This document shows positions 10,363 through 22,041 of a stretch of 64,000 nt of DNA, in pieces. Within the stretch, counting starts at the first letter, position 1, and each line of letters opens with the position of its first letter. The DNA is from Dioszegia crocea (taxonomy: Eukaryota > Basidiomycota > Tremellomycetes > Tremellales > Bulleribasidiaceae), in contig BCKK01000003.1 in assembly GCA_001600615.1 (NCBI GenBank), positions 694,500 to 758,499 on the forward strand, given 5' to 3'. Under the pieces are notes generated by a model, which was not told where the DNA came from, made no database searches, and saw nothing but the letters and a program-made list of their open reading frames with translations. The translations under genes were made by a program, and so were the position numbers.

Positions 10363-13126
10363 ATGGATCAAGCTCCAGCTATCACACAGAATCTCATCAA
10401 TAATCCCCCAGAGGATCTACAACACCTCATGAAAGATCCCAGGACGACAGATGAGGCGCGATCTGCCATCGCCGAGCTTGCCAAACCGGGCACGGCCTTG
10501 TCCAAGCCTCAATTGAGCGAGAGGTTACAGATTGTCAATGAGCATCAGGAGTTCTCGTACGTGTGATTGTGGCCACTCCTAATATATAGGAAAGAGCTCT
10601 CGCCATATCTGTCAAAATGGGGGCTTCTGGACAAAGGCTTCGCGTACGATGTCGTCGCAGTGTTTGGATCCCAGTCTACGGGAAAATCGACTCTCCTTAA
10701 TCGGCTATTCGGCACGACCTTCGATGTGATGGATGAGAGCCGAAGACAGCAAACAACGAAAGGGATCTGGATGTGTCCCTCGAAGTATGGCTCAGCACTT
10801 GTCATGGATGTGGAGGGCACGGACGGTCGAGAGCGGGGCGAGGATCAAGATTTTGAGCGCAAGTCCGCATTGTTCAGCTTGGCCAGTACGGAAGTGCTGC
10901 TTGTGAACTTATGGTATGTTACCATATGGGCAAGCTGATATCAGGGAACATCAGATTGGTCTATACCAAGGAGCGAATATGGGGTTACTGAAGACTGTAT
11001 TCGAGGTCAATCTGGGCTTGTTTGGCGGCTCTGCTGAGTCCAGGCAACAGTAAGTTGATGGTTGACAACATCTGACGCTAGACCGAAAGAAAAGACCCTC
11101 ATACTGTTTGTTATTCGAGACCATGTTGGCTCGACCCCAATGGCAAATCTTACCGGGACGCTCAAAGCGGACATGGAGAAGATCTGGGCGAGTCTATCAA
11201 AGGTGAGTCGGTTGTTGGACAAATAACTGATGTAGCCCGCCCACCTGACGGACGCAACGCTAGACCAATACTTTGACCTATCATTTGCCGCTCTACCTCA
11301 TAAAGTCCTCATGCCTGAGAAATTCGAAGAGGCGGTTGTTGAGCTCCGGAAGAGATTCACAGATCGGACGAGGGCAGACTACGTCTTCCAGCCATCATAC
11401 CACAAGCGGATACCCGCAGATGGTGTCTCATTCTACATGGAGGGTATCTGGGTAAGTCCAACAAAGGCTGAGCTGATTGTAGGAACAAGTCCTCACGAAT
11501 AAAGACCTCGATCTCCCGACACAACAGGAACTGTTGGCGCAATTCAGGTGTGACGAGATCGCTGCAGTGGCAATTGAGGTGTTTTTGGCGAGTTCAAAGG
11601 CCGTCAGACGTCCGGTCGACGGAGGAAATGTCGTCGAGGGATTAGGTGGGATGATGAGAGATTGGCTAGAAGTTGCATTGAGTAAGTTACTCGTCTCTAC
11701 TTTGCTGACATTCAGGCAAATTCGATAAGGACGCCTCGAGATATCACGCTTCTGTATATCAACGTAAACGGACCGACCTCGTTGCCGCTCTTCAAGCCTC
11801 CCTCTCTCCCCTCTTCCTAGGCCAACTGAAGAACCTGCATAAGTCTGCCACCAGCGGTTTTAGCAAGGACTTGCAAGTCGGACTAAAGACGAGCGGGTAC
11901 GACTTTGCCAGCGTAGTATCCAAAGCGAGAGATGAAGCGAGAAGCGGGTTTGTCGAGGCTGCAAAAGGTGAGTGACCCACTTTACCGAGTTAATGATAGA
12001 AATACACGTCTGTGACGAGTGGGAGTACGAGCATGAACTCGCTCTGCTAGATGAGGACTTGAAGCACATTGCGGACCAGAGTCGATCAGACGAGACCAAA
12101 AAGATGGTCAATGCTATTGAGCGGTCGGTGAAGAAGCAATTACTGGAGCCGGTTGAAATTGCACTAAGCAAGCCTACACCGACTATGTGGGATACGGTCT
12201 TGACGACATATCGGGATGTCAGCAAGTCTGCGGAGTCCTCATATCTCGCCAAAGCGACTAGTAAGTCCTCAGCAAATCTTCGCTGATGGTCAGGTTTCGG
12301 GTGTACGCAGGAGGAGAATGATGCTGCTCTATCCATACTGCGATCACGGACTTGGTTATCCCTTCGACGGAAATTGGAGGAGCAGACGAGCGATGCCAAT
12401 CTCATTTCTATTCTGCGGACGACGTTTGAGGAGAGATTCAGGTATGACGAGGCTGGTGTACCAAGAGTGTGGAAACCTGAGGATGACCTAGAGGGGGCGT
12501 TTACCAAAGCTAAAGACGAGGTATGTTTTTCGTTTGAATAAGGCTGATGTAGACTCTCGCATTACTACCACTATTCGCCGAAATTACCTCAGATCACCTA
12601 CCCACCCTTCCTCCCGCGCCCGATAATGAGGAAGACGCAACTCCTTTTGATCCCTCGACAGCATTCACCCTCCTGACACCGACCAAACTGCTCAGCCTCG
12701 AATCCCGCTTCAAGCGGGAAGCGGACGCAGCGTATGTCGAGGCGAAACGATCGATGGTTTCGAGCGTCGCTCAGATCCCGGTATGGATGTATGGCGCTTT
12801 GGCGGTATTGGGCTGGAACGAGGCGATGGCAGTCATGTTTAACCCGCTGTATTTCGCTATGCTTCTCGTCCTTGCTGCGTCTGCGTAAGTTTTTTGCGCG
12901 GGTAGGATTAACGATTAGGTATCTTGTGCTCCAGCTTGGTTTAGCCGGTCCGCTGTTGCAGATGTCACGTACGGTCTTTGGGGAGGTTAAGAGGATTGCG
13001 ACGGATAGGCTGAGGGAAGCGTTTGCAGAGGTGCCTGAACCGAGATTGACTCAGCCTGTGGAGGCGAGGAACAGTACGAGGGAGCCTCTGAGAGAGCCTT
13101 TGAGGGAACAGTTCCAGGAGAAGTAG
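10363..13126 (+). CDS. SEY1: SEY1/RHD3 family dynamin-like GTPase (ER homotypic fusion)
   Basis: Large membrane GTPase that tethers and fuses ER tubules, the fungal counterpart of atlastin. GTPase motifs in order: P-loop GSQSTGKST (about 10668-10695), switch/G2 region TTKGIW, G3 [13 protein letters not shown] (about 10805-10845), and the Sey1-type G4 IRDHVGS (about 11113). A long helical-bundle region follows across several introns. Near the C-terminus two closely spaced hydrophobic segments (about [12 protein letters not shown] and [19 protein letters not shown], 12780-12950) form the expected membrane hairpin, and an amphipathic basic tail ends in QFQEK. The ATG at 10363 is in a good purine context (ACCATGG). 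Length and motif order match the family; stop TAG at 13124-13126. Confidence 0.95.
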
Positions 13127-13363
13127 GGCATGTATGTTAATTCGAGTCTGGCAGGTGTAATGAGGTCGGAGATCTGATCATGAGGTGATGGCCATGAGGG
13201 TCTCACTAAACAGCTGAGAGAAAACTTGATCAATGTTCATTGACTTTCCAGGACGCCTCGCAATGGATAATCAACGGGGATCACGCCTTTTCCACACGTA
13301 ACAACGAGTATGTACATGCATTTTGTGACTTCTTCAATCCTACAACATTGCTCACAAATATCC

Positions 13364-14658
13364 CTACTTCCTCTGACCGTAAGCCTTACTAGAGTACTCT
13401 CCCTTGTCGACAATCAAGTTACCGGGCACCTGCTCCTCCTTGGAAAGGTACCGCCTGATGATCTCCTTGGTACCGTCGGCGTAACGCTTCTGGGCGTCCA
13501 GTGTGGTACCAGACATGTGGGCGACCATACTGCGAAAGTCAGCACCGATCTTGAAGCCAGCAGAAGAGACTCACCCGTTACCACCACCATTGACATTTCG
13601 CATGTTTCGCCAGGGGTGGTCGGCAGGCGCAGGCTGTACGTCCCAGACATCACCGGCGTAACCGAGCAAGTGACCGCTGGCTAGGGCATCTGCGACGGCC
13701 TGACGCTCGCAAATCGCACCTCGGGCAGTGTTGACGAGCCAAGAACCCTTCTTCATCTTGCTAATGAGGTCTTTGTTGAACATGCCTTTGGTACCCTCGT
13801 GAAGTGGGCAGTTCTGACATTAGCCGGGACCATATGGAGAGACGTACAATGGTGACAATGTCGCACTGCGATAGCATCTCCTCGAGGGTGTCGACACGCC
13901 TGGCGGTGATCTTGGAAGCGGCGTCGGCGGGCAGCTCGGCGTAATCGTAGTAGAGCAACTCCTTGCAGTCGAAGCCCTGAAGACGCTGAAGGACTCGGTA
14001 GCCGATTCGGCCTACACCGACGGTACCCACGACCTTGCCCTCGATGTCGTAGGAGTCTCGAGCAACATCGGCGACGTTCCACTTGCCAGCGACGATTTGC
14101 TCGTGGGCGGGGGTGTAGTTGCGGACGAGGACAAGCATGGAGAGGATGACCTGTTTGTCAGTCTGAGGATGGGTAGAGACTTACGTGTTCGGCAACAGAG
14201 ACGACGTTGGAGCCAGAAACTTCAGCGACAGTGACCTTGTGCTCATTGGCGGCGTTGAGGTCGATGTGGTCGGAGCCTACACCGGCGGTGACACAAAGCT
14301 TGAGTTTCTTGGCCTTGGAGAAGAGGTCAGCGGTGAGGTAGCCGGGGTGGAAGGGGGTAGTGATGAGGATCTCGGCCTGATGTTAGCTGAGCTCAGATCT
14401 ACGACTTACCTCGGGCAGCTCCTTCTGGAATACAGAGTCAGGTCCTTCCTTGTCGTCAGTGACGATGAGTCTGGATATCAGCTCTGACGTAGCATAGAAC
14501 TCACTCATGGCCCTGCTCCTTGACCCAGTCGGCGAAACCGAGCTTGTTCTCGATAGTACCGAGCAATCTGGGCTCCTCGGTCGCGGCTGATCATCAGTAC
14601 TGACAACAAGGCATCACTCACCCTGCCCGCCCTTGTAAAGAACAGCTAGAATCTTCAT
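13364..14658 (-). CDS. FDH1: NAD-dependent formate dehydrogenase
   Basis: D-2-hydroxyacid dehydrogenase-fold enzyme that oxidises formate to CO2 with NAD+. It starts [11 protein letters not shown] at 14658 with no mitochondrial presequence, so it is probably cytosolic. Visible motifs: [30 protein letters not shown] (conserved substrate Asn region), the Rossmann turn GVGRIGYRV (about 14010-14040), YYDYAELP with the Asp that selects NAD over [14 protein letters not shown], and the family hallmark PADHPWRNM with the C-terminal [10 protein letters not shown]. At least five short introns were removed, and the protein ends YGQRK at the stop at 13364-13366. It diverges from the SLP1-like gene across a 538-bp promoter that holds a four-copy repeat array. 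Confidence 0.95.
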
Positions 14659-15196
14659 GGTGAAATGAGCTGGGGGTGCAGTTGGGATTGGTGGCTTGTG
14701 TGTGAGTGTGGTGGTGGAGAGGCGGGGCTTGTTGGGGCTCCCATCTTCATACGGTACGCGCCTTTATAGCAGCTCAGACTCACACAAGTCAGGTGGACCT
14801 CCCGGCCGGAATGTTGCCGGATGATGCGCAGTTACCGGTTAGGAAAGCCAACTGTCAATTGCCGGATCAGAGCCACATGCTATTGCGGCCGGTGACTTGG
14901 ACAAGCTAACGGCCGCGTCTAAATCTCAAATCCGTTCAAGAACATCTCAAAGTACGTCAAGACATCTCAAAGAGTTGCGTCGAGGATCTCAAATCGCGCC
15001 GCTCCACCCATAGCCATGGACGGGTTAGGGCGGAGATCTACGGCCGTATCGCGCCAGTCCCCCACCTTCCCCACTTGCCCCTCCACATCAGCGGAGATCG
15101 CCGCTGGGTGTGAGACCCGTGCGCATCTTTACGTAAACTCCCCTACAAGTCATCTCCCCACCCAAAGTTACAAAGTGAAGCATCTATCTACACACC
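14659..15196. promoter_or_regulatory. Divergent FDH1/SLP1 promoter
   Basis: 538 bp without coding sequence. The half nearer SLP1 holds four ATCTCAAA boxes (separate entry). The half nearer FDH1 holds TTGCCGGAT twice (about 14812 and 14859). A 12-mer AATGTTGCCGGA here (about 14809) also occurs upstream of BWC1 (about 43309). No TATA box is obvious. Confidence 0.45.
14923..14993 (+). repeat. Four ATCTCAAA boxes at ~21-bp spacing
   Basis: Exact ATCTCAAA octamers lie at 14923-14930, 14944-14951, 14964-14971 and 14986-14993, with start-to-start distances of 21, 20 and 22 bp. The middle two share a longer unit (CAAG, one or two A, CATCTCAAAG). About two helical turns per step puts all boxes on one DNA face, as expected for a cooperative binding array. 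Confidence 0.6.
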
Positions 15197-16925
15197 ATGC
15201 GACCTGCTCTGCCTCTATACCTCATCTCCTCCATATTACACCTCGTGTACGCTGCAGATACCTGCCCTATACCTCAGACTCTCATCTATCCAACTTCCCC
15301 AGCTGCTCTCGAGCCTCCACCAGCACTTCCCGAAGAGAGCGACTTGCCAGGATTTGAAGAATGGAAGCGACTACAAGAACCAGTCGAAGAGCCAATACCC
15401 CCTCTGTCACCTTCAGCGATAGAGACCATTGCGACGGCAATTGCTTCACCCTCATCCACTCCTCTCAGCCATAGCAAATACAACTATGCTTCGCCGGACT
15501 GCGGAGCTCGGGTCCATTCCTCATCCAAGCTCAGCCAGCACGCCTCGTCCGTGCTACATAAATCTCGGGATCGATACATGCTCACGCCGTGTAAGGCGGG
15601 CGAACACTGGGTGACAATTGAGCTGTGCGATGAAGTGAGGGTGGAGGCGGTGGAGATTGCAGTATGGGAGTTCTTTAGCGGGATCGTTAGAGAGGTCAAG
15701 GTCAGCGCGGGGGAAGAGGAGGGTGAGCAGACGGAGGTGGTGACGTTCATTGGAAAGAATGTGAGAGGGGTGCAGGTGAGTCTAATGTGCGATCAGAACT
15801 GATGTAGACCTTTTCACTACCCGCTCCAACTTCCTTCTACCGGTTCCTCCGGCTGGACTTTCCATCATTCTATGGATCTGAATATTACTGTCCCGTATCT
15901 CAAGTCAAGGTGTATGGGATGAACCAGCTCGAGGCGTTCAAATGGGAGCAGAAGCGTATGGTGGAGGATCCCAAGCCAAAGGCTGAGGCAGAAGTAAGGG
16001 AACCTGCAGTAGATGAAGTTGCGCAGGCCCAAAGGGCGGAAGAGGAGATCAGGGAGAAGGAGTTGGGAGAGCTGGAGAAGTTGGTGCAAGCACAAGCGAG
16101 GAGGCATAATACCAGCCACGATGCCGAGCTCAACGCGACGGCTAAAATCGAGGAATTGGCCAATACCACCAATACCACCAAGCCGGGCCGGAAGGCCGAT
16201 TCCGAGTCAATATACGCCTTCATCATCCGCCGAGTCAACGATTTGGAGGGTAACTCTTCCCTTGTTGCTCGATATATCGATGAGCAGTCCAAAGCTATGC
16301 GAACTATGCTGGATAGGACCGAACGGGAGATTTTGAAGAAGCTTGAGGTTGAGGATAGGATAAGATGGGAGCAGGAGGTGAGTCTACCAAGAGCAAGGCT
16401 GACTTTAAGCGGATGCGCCAGGAAGATCGGCTCGGTCAGATCCTTTCTCAACTCGAGCAGCAACGGACGTTGCTTGAGGTGGATAGAAGGGGCATCGAAT
16501 CGCAATTACGGATCCTGTCCGACGAGCTGGGATTTGAGAGAAGACGCGGGATCGCTCAACTTTTGATCATCATCGTCATCATTGTGCTCGGTGTCGCATC
16601 GAGAAGTACGACCATTGATGCGTTACTCAAGCCTCTGTTGGCCGAGGCACGGAGGAGGAAGAAGTCTTTCCATTTTACGGATAAAACACCCACTCGTCGG
16701 AAAACTCCTAATCTCAATATCCCCCGCTCGGCCTCGGCAGCGGAATTCCCCCTCATCCAACGCCCTCGCTCTACCCTCCCTCGCGCCCATAATGGCGCGT
16801 CCAATCGGCGGATTGCTCGCAATGCACATCTCCACGCTATAAAGGTCAAGGAGCACGAATGGGCGTCGGCGTCCGAGGTTGACGACGATGTGACGAACGA
16901 GCTAAAGGATATCTGGAATGCATAA
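15197..16925 (+). CDS. SLP1: SUN-domain ER/nuclear-envelope protein, SLP1/Opt-like
   Basis: Type I membrane protein of the SLP1/osteopotentia SUN-like group, which sits in the ER and helps fold or stabilise integral membrane proteins. It has an N-terminal signal peptide (residues 1-20, ending VYA/AD), a Pro/Glu-rich linker, and a SUN-like domain (about residues 100-225) with NYASPDCGARV, CKAGEHWVTIELC, WEFFSG and FYRFLRLDF...YCPVSQVKVYG. A Glu/Lys coiled-coil region and several N-glycosylation sequons (NTS, NAT, NTT) follow. One transmembrane helix (about LLIIIVIIVLGVA, 16560-16600) precedes a basic Ser-rich cytosolic tail. Two introns were removed (about 15775-15806 and 16379-16410). The C-terminus DIWNA-TAA (stop 16923-16925) lies in a 29-bp sequence repeated 158 bp downstream, next to the end of the convergent neighbour. 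Confidence 0.88.
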
Positions 16926-17084
16926 TCTAGTTGCGAACGGTTCACGAGGCCGCCCCGCGGCCGACACGCTCAACTACTGTGCGCGATAGCGCACCCAAGT
17001 TGTGGCGAGCGGGGCGAGGGTTGAGCCGTAGGCGAGGGAGCCCAAAAGGATGTCTGGGATGCAAGGATGTCTGGGATGCATAAT
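16926..17084. repeat. Hairpin-rich GC insertion flanked by 29-bp direct repeats
   Basis: A 29-bp sequence spanning the SLP1-like stop codon (16905-16933) recurs at 17063-17091 with 27 of 29 matches; a 17-bp partial copy (17046-17062) abuts the second. Between them lie nested complementary arms: 16951-16958 with 17009-17016 (CGCCCCGC/GCGGGGCG, perfect), 16971-16975 with 16998-17002, and GTGCGC at 16979-16984 with GCGCAC at 16989-16994 around a GATA loop. A competing pairing joins 16968-16974 to 17020-17026. The structure suggests a small inserted or amplified element, or a structured 3' UTR. Confidence 0.65.
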
Positions 17085-18661
17085 CTAGTTGAGTCTTGAC
17101 GCGATGAAGCGATAGACAAGGGTTGTGAGCGCCGTTACGACGAACACGATGTCGAACAGTCTCCCAAACACTTGAAAGTCGGGGAGGAAGGCAAGGAGCG
17201 AGTCCTTGCTATCTGGGCTGCCTGGGATGGTTGTACGGAGTTGGACAAGCAGTGAGATGATGTAGGTTGCCTGTCTCAGCGAGGTTTTGGGGAGACTTAC
17301 GAATAATTGTCCGAGAGTCAAGAGCAGGAAACCCGCGCCAACACTTTTACTGCTGAGTTTGAGCACGCGCGTAAGGCTGCGCAAGACCTGAGCGAGGGAG
17401 GAAAGGATGATGAGGCCGGTAAAGACGAGGGAGATGGCGCGGGACCACATTTCGATATCGACCTCGATGGGCAATTTACTGAGGGCAAAGGCGATCAGGA
17501 AGGATATCCAATCACCATTTGTGTTTCCCTTGGCAGTAGTCGTATTGGAAGTAGACCAAAAGAGTGATGGAAGGCACATGAGGACTCGAGCGCCACAGTA
17601 GAGGGCAAAGACGTATCCGATGATATTGTAACATCGGCCCCAGACGGTTTGTGCAAAATCGTGATTTTTGCGTCGTTGGCGCATGTCTTCCAGTGACCGG
17701 GCTGCTTCTCGCTCCATGGCGACTAGACCTGCTAGCTCGCCGCCATCGCCAAACAGACGTTTCGACCAGGTAGATTCTGGCTGGCCGGCCTGCTTAGTCT
17801 CGAGATCCTGTCGAATGCGATGGAGGGACCGTTCGGCTTGTGCGATATCGTCCGCGGCGGCAGATCTACGTTAGCTCCGTCGTACTCTAATTCACCTCTT
17901 GCTTGACAAGTAGAACGCCCAGGTGGTGCGAACAGCACCGAATCCGGATAGACCTCCCAGGACGATCACGCCCAGAACCACCACTCGGCCGAGGGAAGGG
18001 GCGAGCCAGCCCGAGCCTTCGGTATCGGCCGTGACGTATGGGGGTATCCGGGTGAAGAGGAAGGCGTAGAGAGCGAAAGGGAGGAGAGCGATGAGGAGGC
18101 GGAGGTAGATGGACAGAGGCGTCTTTGAGGATCGCGTGCGATATGTGAAGAGCAGGCATTGCTTCAGGGGTAGGATGACGAGGATGAGCGCGAGGAGGAT
18201 GTAGAGTGATGTGGTGAAGTTGTGCTGGCGCGATGTGAGTGAGAGCAAGCCGATAGCGTGGAGCATTACTAGTGTGACTAGGATACAAGATTCTGATATG
18301 CAGAGGGAGAACAATATCCTATCATCAGCTGAGGAGGATGGCGGACTCACCTTGCAGCTCGATTTAAACCCCTAGTCTCATTCTTGGCACTGGTATTTGC
18401 TCCCCCGTGTGAGAGGTTGATGGTCTTTGTTGGCCGCCGGGGTCGAAGCTCAACTACGTCGGTTCGTGGAGCAGGGGAAGAAGGGTATGAACCCGCCTCG
18501 GTATCTGAATCATCTCCTACGAAGAGAGGGAGGGAGGATTCGGGGGTGGAGAGGTCGCGTAAGGTAGGGTTTAGGATGGAGAGGAGGAATTTTCTGGAGG
18601 CGAGAAAGAAGCCGATGCGGACGGCTACGAGGATAGACGAATCTATCAGTGTGCTGTTCAT
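17085..18661 (-). CDS. Golgi pH regulator / GPR89-GTG family membrane protein
   Basis: Polytopic membrane protein of the GPHR family (an anion channel of the Golgi in animals; fungal roles poorly known). Translation from the ATG at 18661 (MNSTLIDSS) gives an N-terminal membrane segment, a Ser/Asp-rich loop, then helices including VTLVMLHAIGLLSL, LYILLALILVILPL and VVVLGVIVLGGLSGFGAVRTTW. After a coiled linker (RSLEDMRQRR) comes the conserved C-terminal block with WGRCYNIIGYVFALYCGARV, the region that defines the family, then further helices to SRLN at the stop at 17085-17087. Four or so short introns were removed. The frame stays open upstream to about 18724 but without an ATG, so 18661 is the best start. 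Its last codons lie inside the duplicated 29-bp repeat. Confidence 0.85.
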
Positions 18662-18817
18662 CGCATGATGTATGGACGGGCTAGCAACATTGAGGAGAAT
18701 TGTCGCTTCTGCGAAACGTTTCAAATTCAGGCACGAGGATGTCGAGGCTCGACGCGATGCAGGGTACGCGCCTACTTGTGAACTTGAGATACGATATGAT
18801 ACAAGAGCCTAGGCTAA

Positions 18818-20981
18818 CTACTTCTTCAGCCACGCCAACACGCTCCCCTTTGGCGCCTCAGCCTCTTTCTTCTTGGTTTTAGGCTTAGGCTTATCCGGCT
18901 CCTTCTTTGCCTTCTTCGGCGTCCGCTTGCTCGCCTCCCCGATGGCATCTTTGTTGAGACACCAATCTATGTGGTCATTCAACCCTTGGTTGGACGTGCC
19001 GGGCTTCAGCACCTTATCGCATATAGGGCATGTCGGTCCGTCGACAGGAATAAAGTCGTCCTCGTCCGGCTCGTCGTCGTCATCATCTAGCGACAGGTCG
19101 ATTGGCGGGGACGGCTGGCGAGGTAGCGCCTTCTTTGGATCGAAGAACTACCTCAGCTGCCATTATGGAGAGGACTTACTTTCTGTATCCCCGCATCCGG
19201 AACAGGAACCGTGAGGTCTTTGAGCGTAGACATTCGAATTCCAAGAAGACGGATGCGCAGGGGCAACTCTTTCTTCAAGAGCTCATGTGCGATCGGCAGA
19301 ATCTCAGCCGCGGTGGAGATGTACTTCTTAACGGATTGGGCTCGGGTCTTATTGATGTATGTGTGGAGCTGAGTAAGCTGGGCAAGATGCGAGACTTACC
19401 TTGTACTTGACAGTGACAGTTTTACCAGCGTACTGCAGTGTCGTCATGTCCTTTTCAAGCTCCTCGGCTATGTTGGCTAGCTCGGCGAGAATTTCCTCAT
19501 TATCGGTTTTATCTCGGAATGTTCTGACATCTCAGCTGGAGCATACAGCAGGATGAACAATGATGCGCACCGTTCACAGCCGACACTCTTGCGCTCTTCA
19601 CGCTTCCCGGGAGCGACAGTGTTGTCTGCTATTCCAAGATGTGCTTTGCTGCCATTAGCATTGATCAAGAGTGCACATACCATAGATTCCGAAAATTGAA
19701 CCAGTGATCCATGACCATCAACTCTGCCCGGTGGGTGTAGATATCGCCACAGGTCTATGTCAGCAAGTTCCAAGCTGGACTCACTTCTACTCCAAGTCCT
19801 TCCAAACACCGTTCCGTGACTCGACCGAATCCTGGTATTTTCCTGTCATCAGCTCGGCCAAAGGTAGACACACCTAACAGGGAGATCACGCATGAAGCGC
19901 GTAATGGCGTTCCGGTCAAACTCCATCTGAAATTGTCCATTGGGCTTATTCTTGTCGGAGCAGATTTTGGCAATCATCCGATTTGGCGCAATTCCAGCCG
20001 AGATGGTAAGTTGGGTCTTCTCCTCGACTTGCGCCCGGAGCTGAGTGACAACATCCGCAGCCGACATATCGTGTGCCGCCATATAAGACGTAATGTTGAG
20101 ATATCCCTCGTCCAGACTGGCCATCATGAGGTTTTCGTCGTATTGGATAAGAACCTCCCGGACGGATTTGGACGCCGCGATGTATCGATCAAAATGGAGT
20201 GGGACACTAGATGAGCGAGATCCGAAGAGCGGCTTACAGGATGATATGTGGGCAAAGCTTCTTGGCTACGAAACCCGCCATTCCTGATCGACAACCAAAT
20301 TTACGCGCTTCATACTGTCGTCAGCGGGATTGCGAGCAGACTTACTGAGGCTGTCGTCAGGACGCCTTGGCCCACTCCGAATGGTTTGCCTTTGAGTGTG
20401 GGGTCCATAAGCACCTCTACTGCTGCGTACTGATATTAGCAGCGTCAAGGTAGCACTTACAAAGGCGTCCATATCGACGTGGATGATTGTTTGTGTCAAA
20501 TCTCTAGTTGCCTCAACCTCCATCAACTGCCATAAGCGCCGACCTATTTCAGACTCACGATGCTATCAGCCTCAGCTTCGAGTCGTTCGCGAGGTGCATC
20601 CTTCATAAGGCTATCGCGCTGATGTCAGCTGGGCCCAAACCGAACTCACCTTTTCCCTAAACCAGGCGATTTTCGCCGTGAGCTCTTCATCTTTCCGGAC
20701 CTGATTGTTATAGAATCTAGTCAGTAGAGTTGGATTATCAACCTACTTGGATCCCTGAGGTCAGCTTAGCTACGTTGGGGACATACCTTGGAAGCCTCGG
20801 CAATGACTCGGTTGATTTCTACCTTCAGCACCGAAAGGAGTTGACTAACCTGTCTGATCTCTGACCAATCCTATCGTCAGCTTTCGTTAAAAAGTAACAT
20901 ACCTGCCTTCCCCACACTGGGACCTGCCAAACTACGCTCGAAATCTCTCTTGCGCTTCTCCTTCGCGTCCACCTCGGACAT
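18818..20981 (-). CDS. POLK: DNA polymerase kappa (Y-family, DinB) with UBZ zinc finger
   Basis: Translesion polymerase that bypasses minor-groove adducts. From the ATG at 20981 it shows the N-terminal extension typical of Pol kappa (KFYNNQVRKDEELTAKI), catalytic motif HVDMDAFYAAVE (first metal site), the fingers motif TASYEARKFG, and motif III SLDEGYLNIT (about 20110-20085) carrying the paired carboxylates; the usual Ala after DE is Gly here. The helix-hairpin-helix stretch IPGFGRVTERCLEGLG and a little-finger domain follow. The C-terminus has an acidic patch (SLDDDDDEPDEDD), a ubiquitin-binding UBZ-type finger (CPIC ... HIDWC) and a Lys-rich tail ending WLKK. About a dozen short introns were removed. 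It is divergent from the SH3 gene, whose ATG is 122 bp away. Confidence 0.93.
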
Positions 20982-21103
20982 GATAAGGATGATGTACGAC
21001 GATGACTAAAATTCCGTCGGATCCGGCTCGGCGGCCGTTTCATCGCCTCGTTTCATGTTGCCTTGGGCACCCTTCACTCAACTATACATTCATCTACTTC
21101 GCA

Positions 21104-21958
21104 ATGACTGGAGATCCCTCACAGGTGCTAGCTTCTCATCTGATCAATCAGATCAGGTCATCATTGTCTGTCCTCGAACAGCTCAATGTCATCCAGGCGC
21201 CTGACGCCGACACCATTCGGTCAAAATTGCCACCCCCGAACGGTCCCTTTCCTGCGCTGGCCTCGCCCGCTCAGGCGTTCAGCAACATGACCATAGCCTC
21301 GCCGCCTCCCGCCTTGCCTCAGAGAATTCAGCAGCCCGAGGCGAGAGGGAGGGCTATATGGGACTATGCCGGTAATGTAGGTCGAGCCTTGATTGAACTA
21401 ACGACAGGAAGCAGACGATTTAAGATTCAGAGCAGGCGACACGCTCATCATTGACGAAGAGGGTATGTTGTCGCTGGAGCTAAAGGCCTGATATCTAGTG
21501 AATAATGAATGGTATCGAGGACGGGTCATTCCCCAAGGCGAGCAGTTTCCGCGCGATCACAAGGGTCTGTTCCCCTCAAACTACGTGGAGAAAGAGTGCG
21601 TACAATCTTAAGACAAAGCTGACTATAGTCAATCACAGATGGTTCCATATCAACCACCACAACCACCAGCCCCATATCAACCAGGATATGACGCGCATTA
21701 TCACCTACCGCCACCGCAGCACCAGCAGCAAATGGTCCCACATCAGGTACCTCCGCCAGAGAAGCCTGCGAGGTTTGGCAAACTCGGCAACACAGTGAGT
21801 GAAAAGATTGGCCGAGCTGATGCTAGCTCGCGCATAGTGGAGTGGGCGGTCTAGGATTTGGTGCAGGTTCAGCGATAGGGAGTGGGTTGATCAATAAGAG
21901 TGAGTCGGGCGTAGAGGTAGGCGAGCGACCGATTTTGGCTGACGGTGCAGTCTTCTGA
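21104..21958 (+). CDS. SH3-domain protein (LSB1/PIN3-like)
   Basis: A compact adaptor with one SH3 domain. The N-terminal ~70 residues are helical (LASHLINQIRSSLSVLEQL). The SH3 is assembled over three exons: RAIWDYAGNDDDLRFRAGD, NNEWYRGRV, GLFPSNYVEKE, matching the ALYDY, WxxG and FPSNYV positions. A Pro/Gln/His/Tyr-rich tail follows, then a Gly-rich end that, once two introns are removed (about 21797-21828 and 21900-21950), reads GAGSAIGSGLINKIF, a C-terminal signature shared by fungal Lsb/Pin3-type proteins involved in actin patch and prion biology. The stop TGA is 21956-21958. An in-frame upstream ATG at 21002 would add 34 residues and lies only 20 bp from the POLK start; I prefer 21104. 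Confidence 0.82.
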
Positions 21959-22041
21959 GGTCGGACCCTGTCCAATACCCCTTCTCGGCCAGATCTGGGT
22001 GTGACGCAGCTGCAGCAGCGCTGCACGCTCATCTGCTTGTG

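Noticed and set aside
16934..17062. tRNA or rRNA fragment in the hairpin-rich spacer
   Set aside because: It can fold into nested stems, but no cloverleaf with an anticodon arm and TPsiC box could be drawn.
18662..18724. Longer start for the GPHR-family gene
   Set aside because: The frame is open but the upstream start codon is TTG; the first ATG is at 18661 and fits the family N-terminus.
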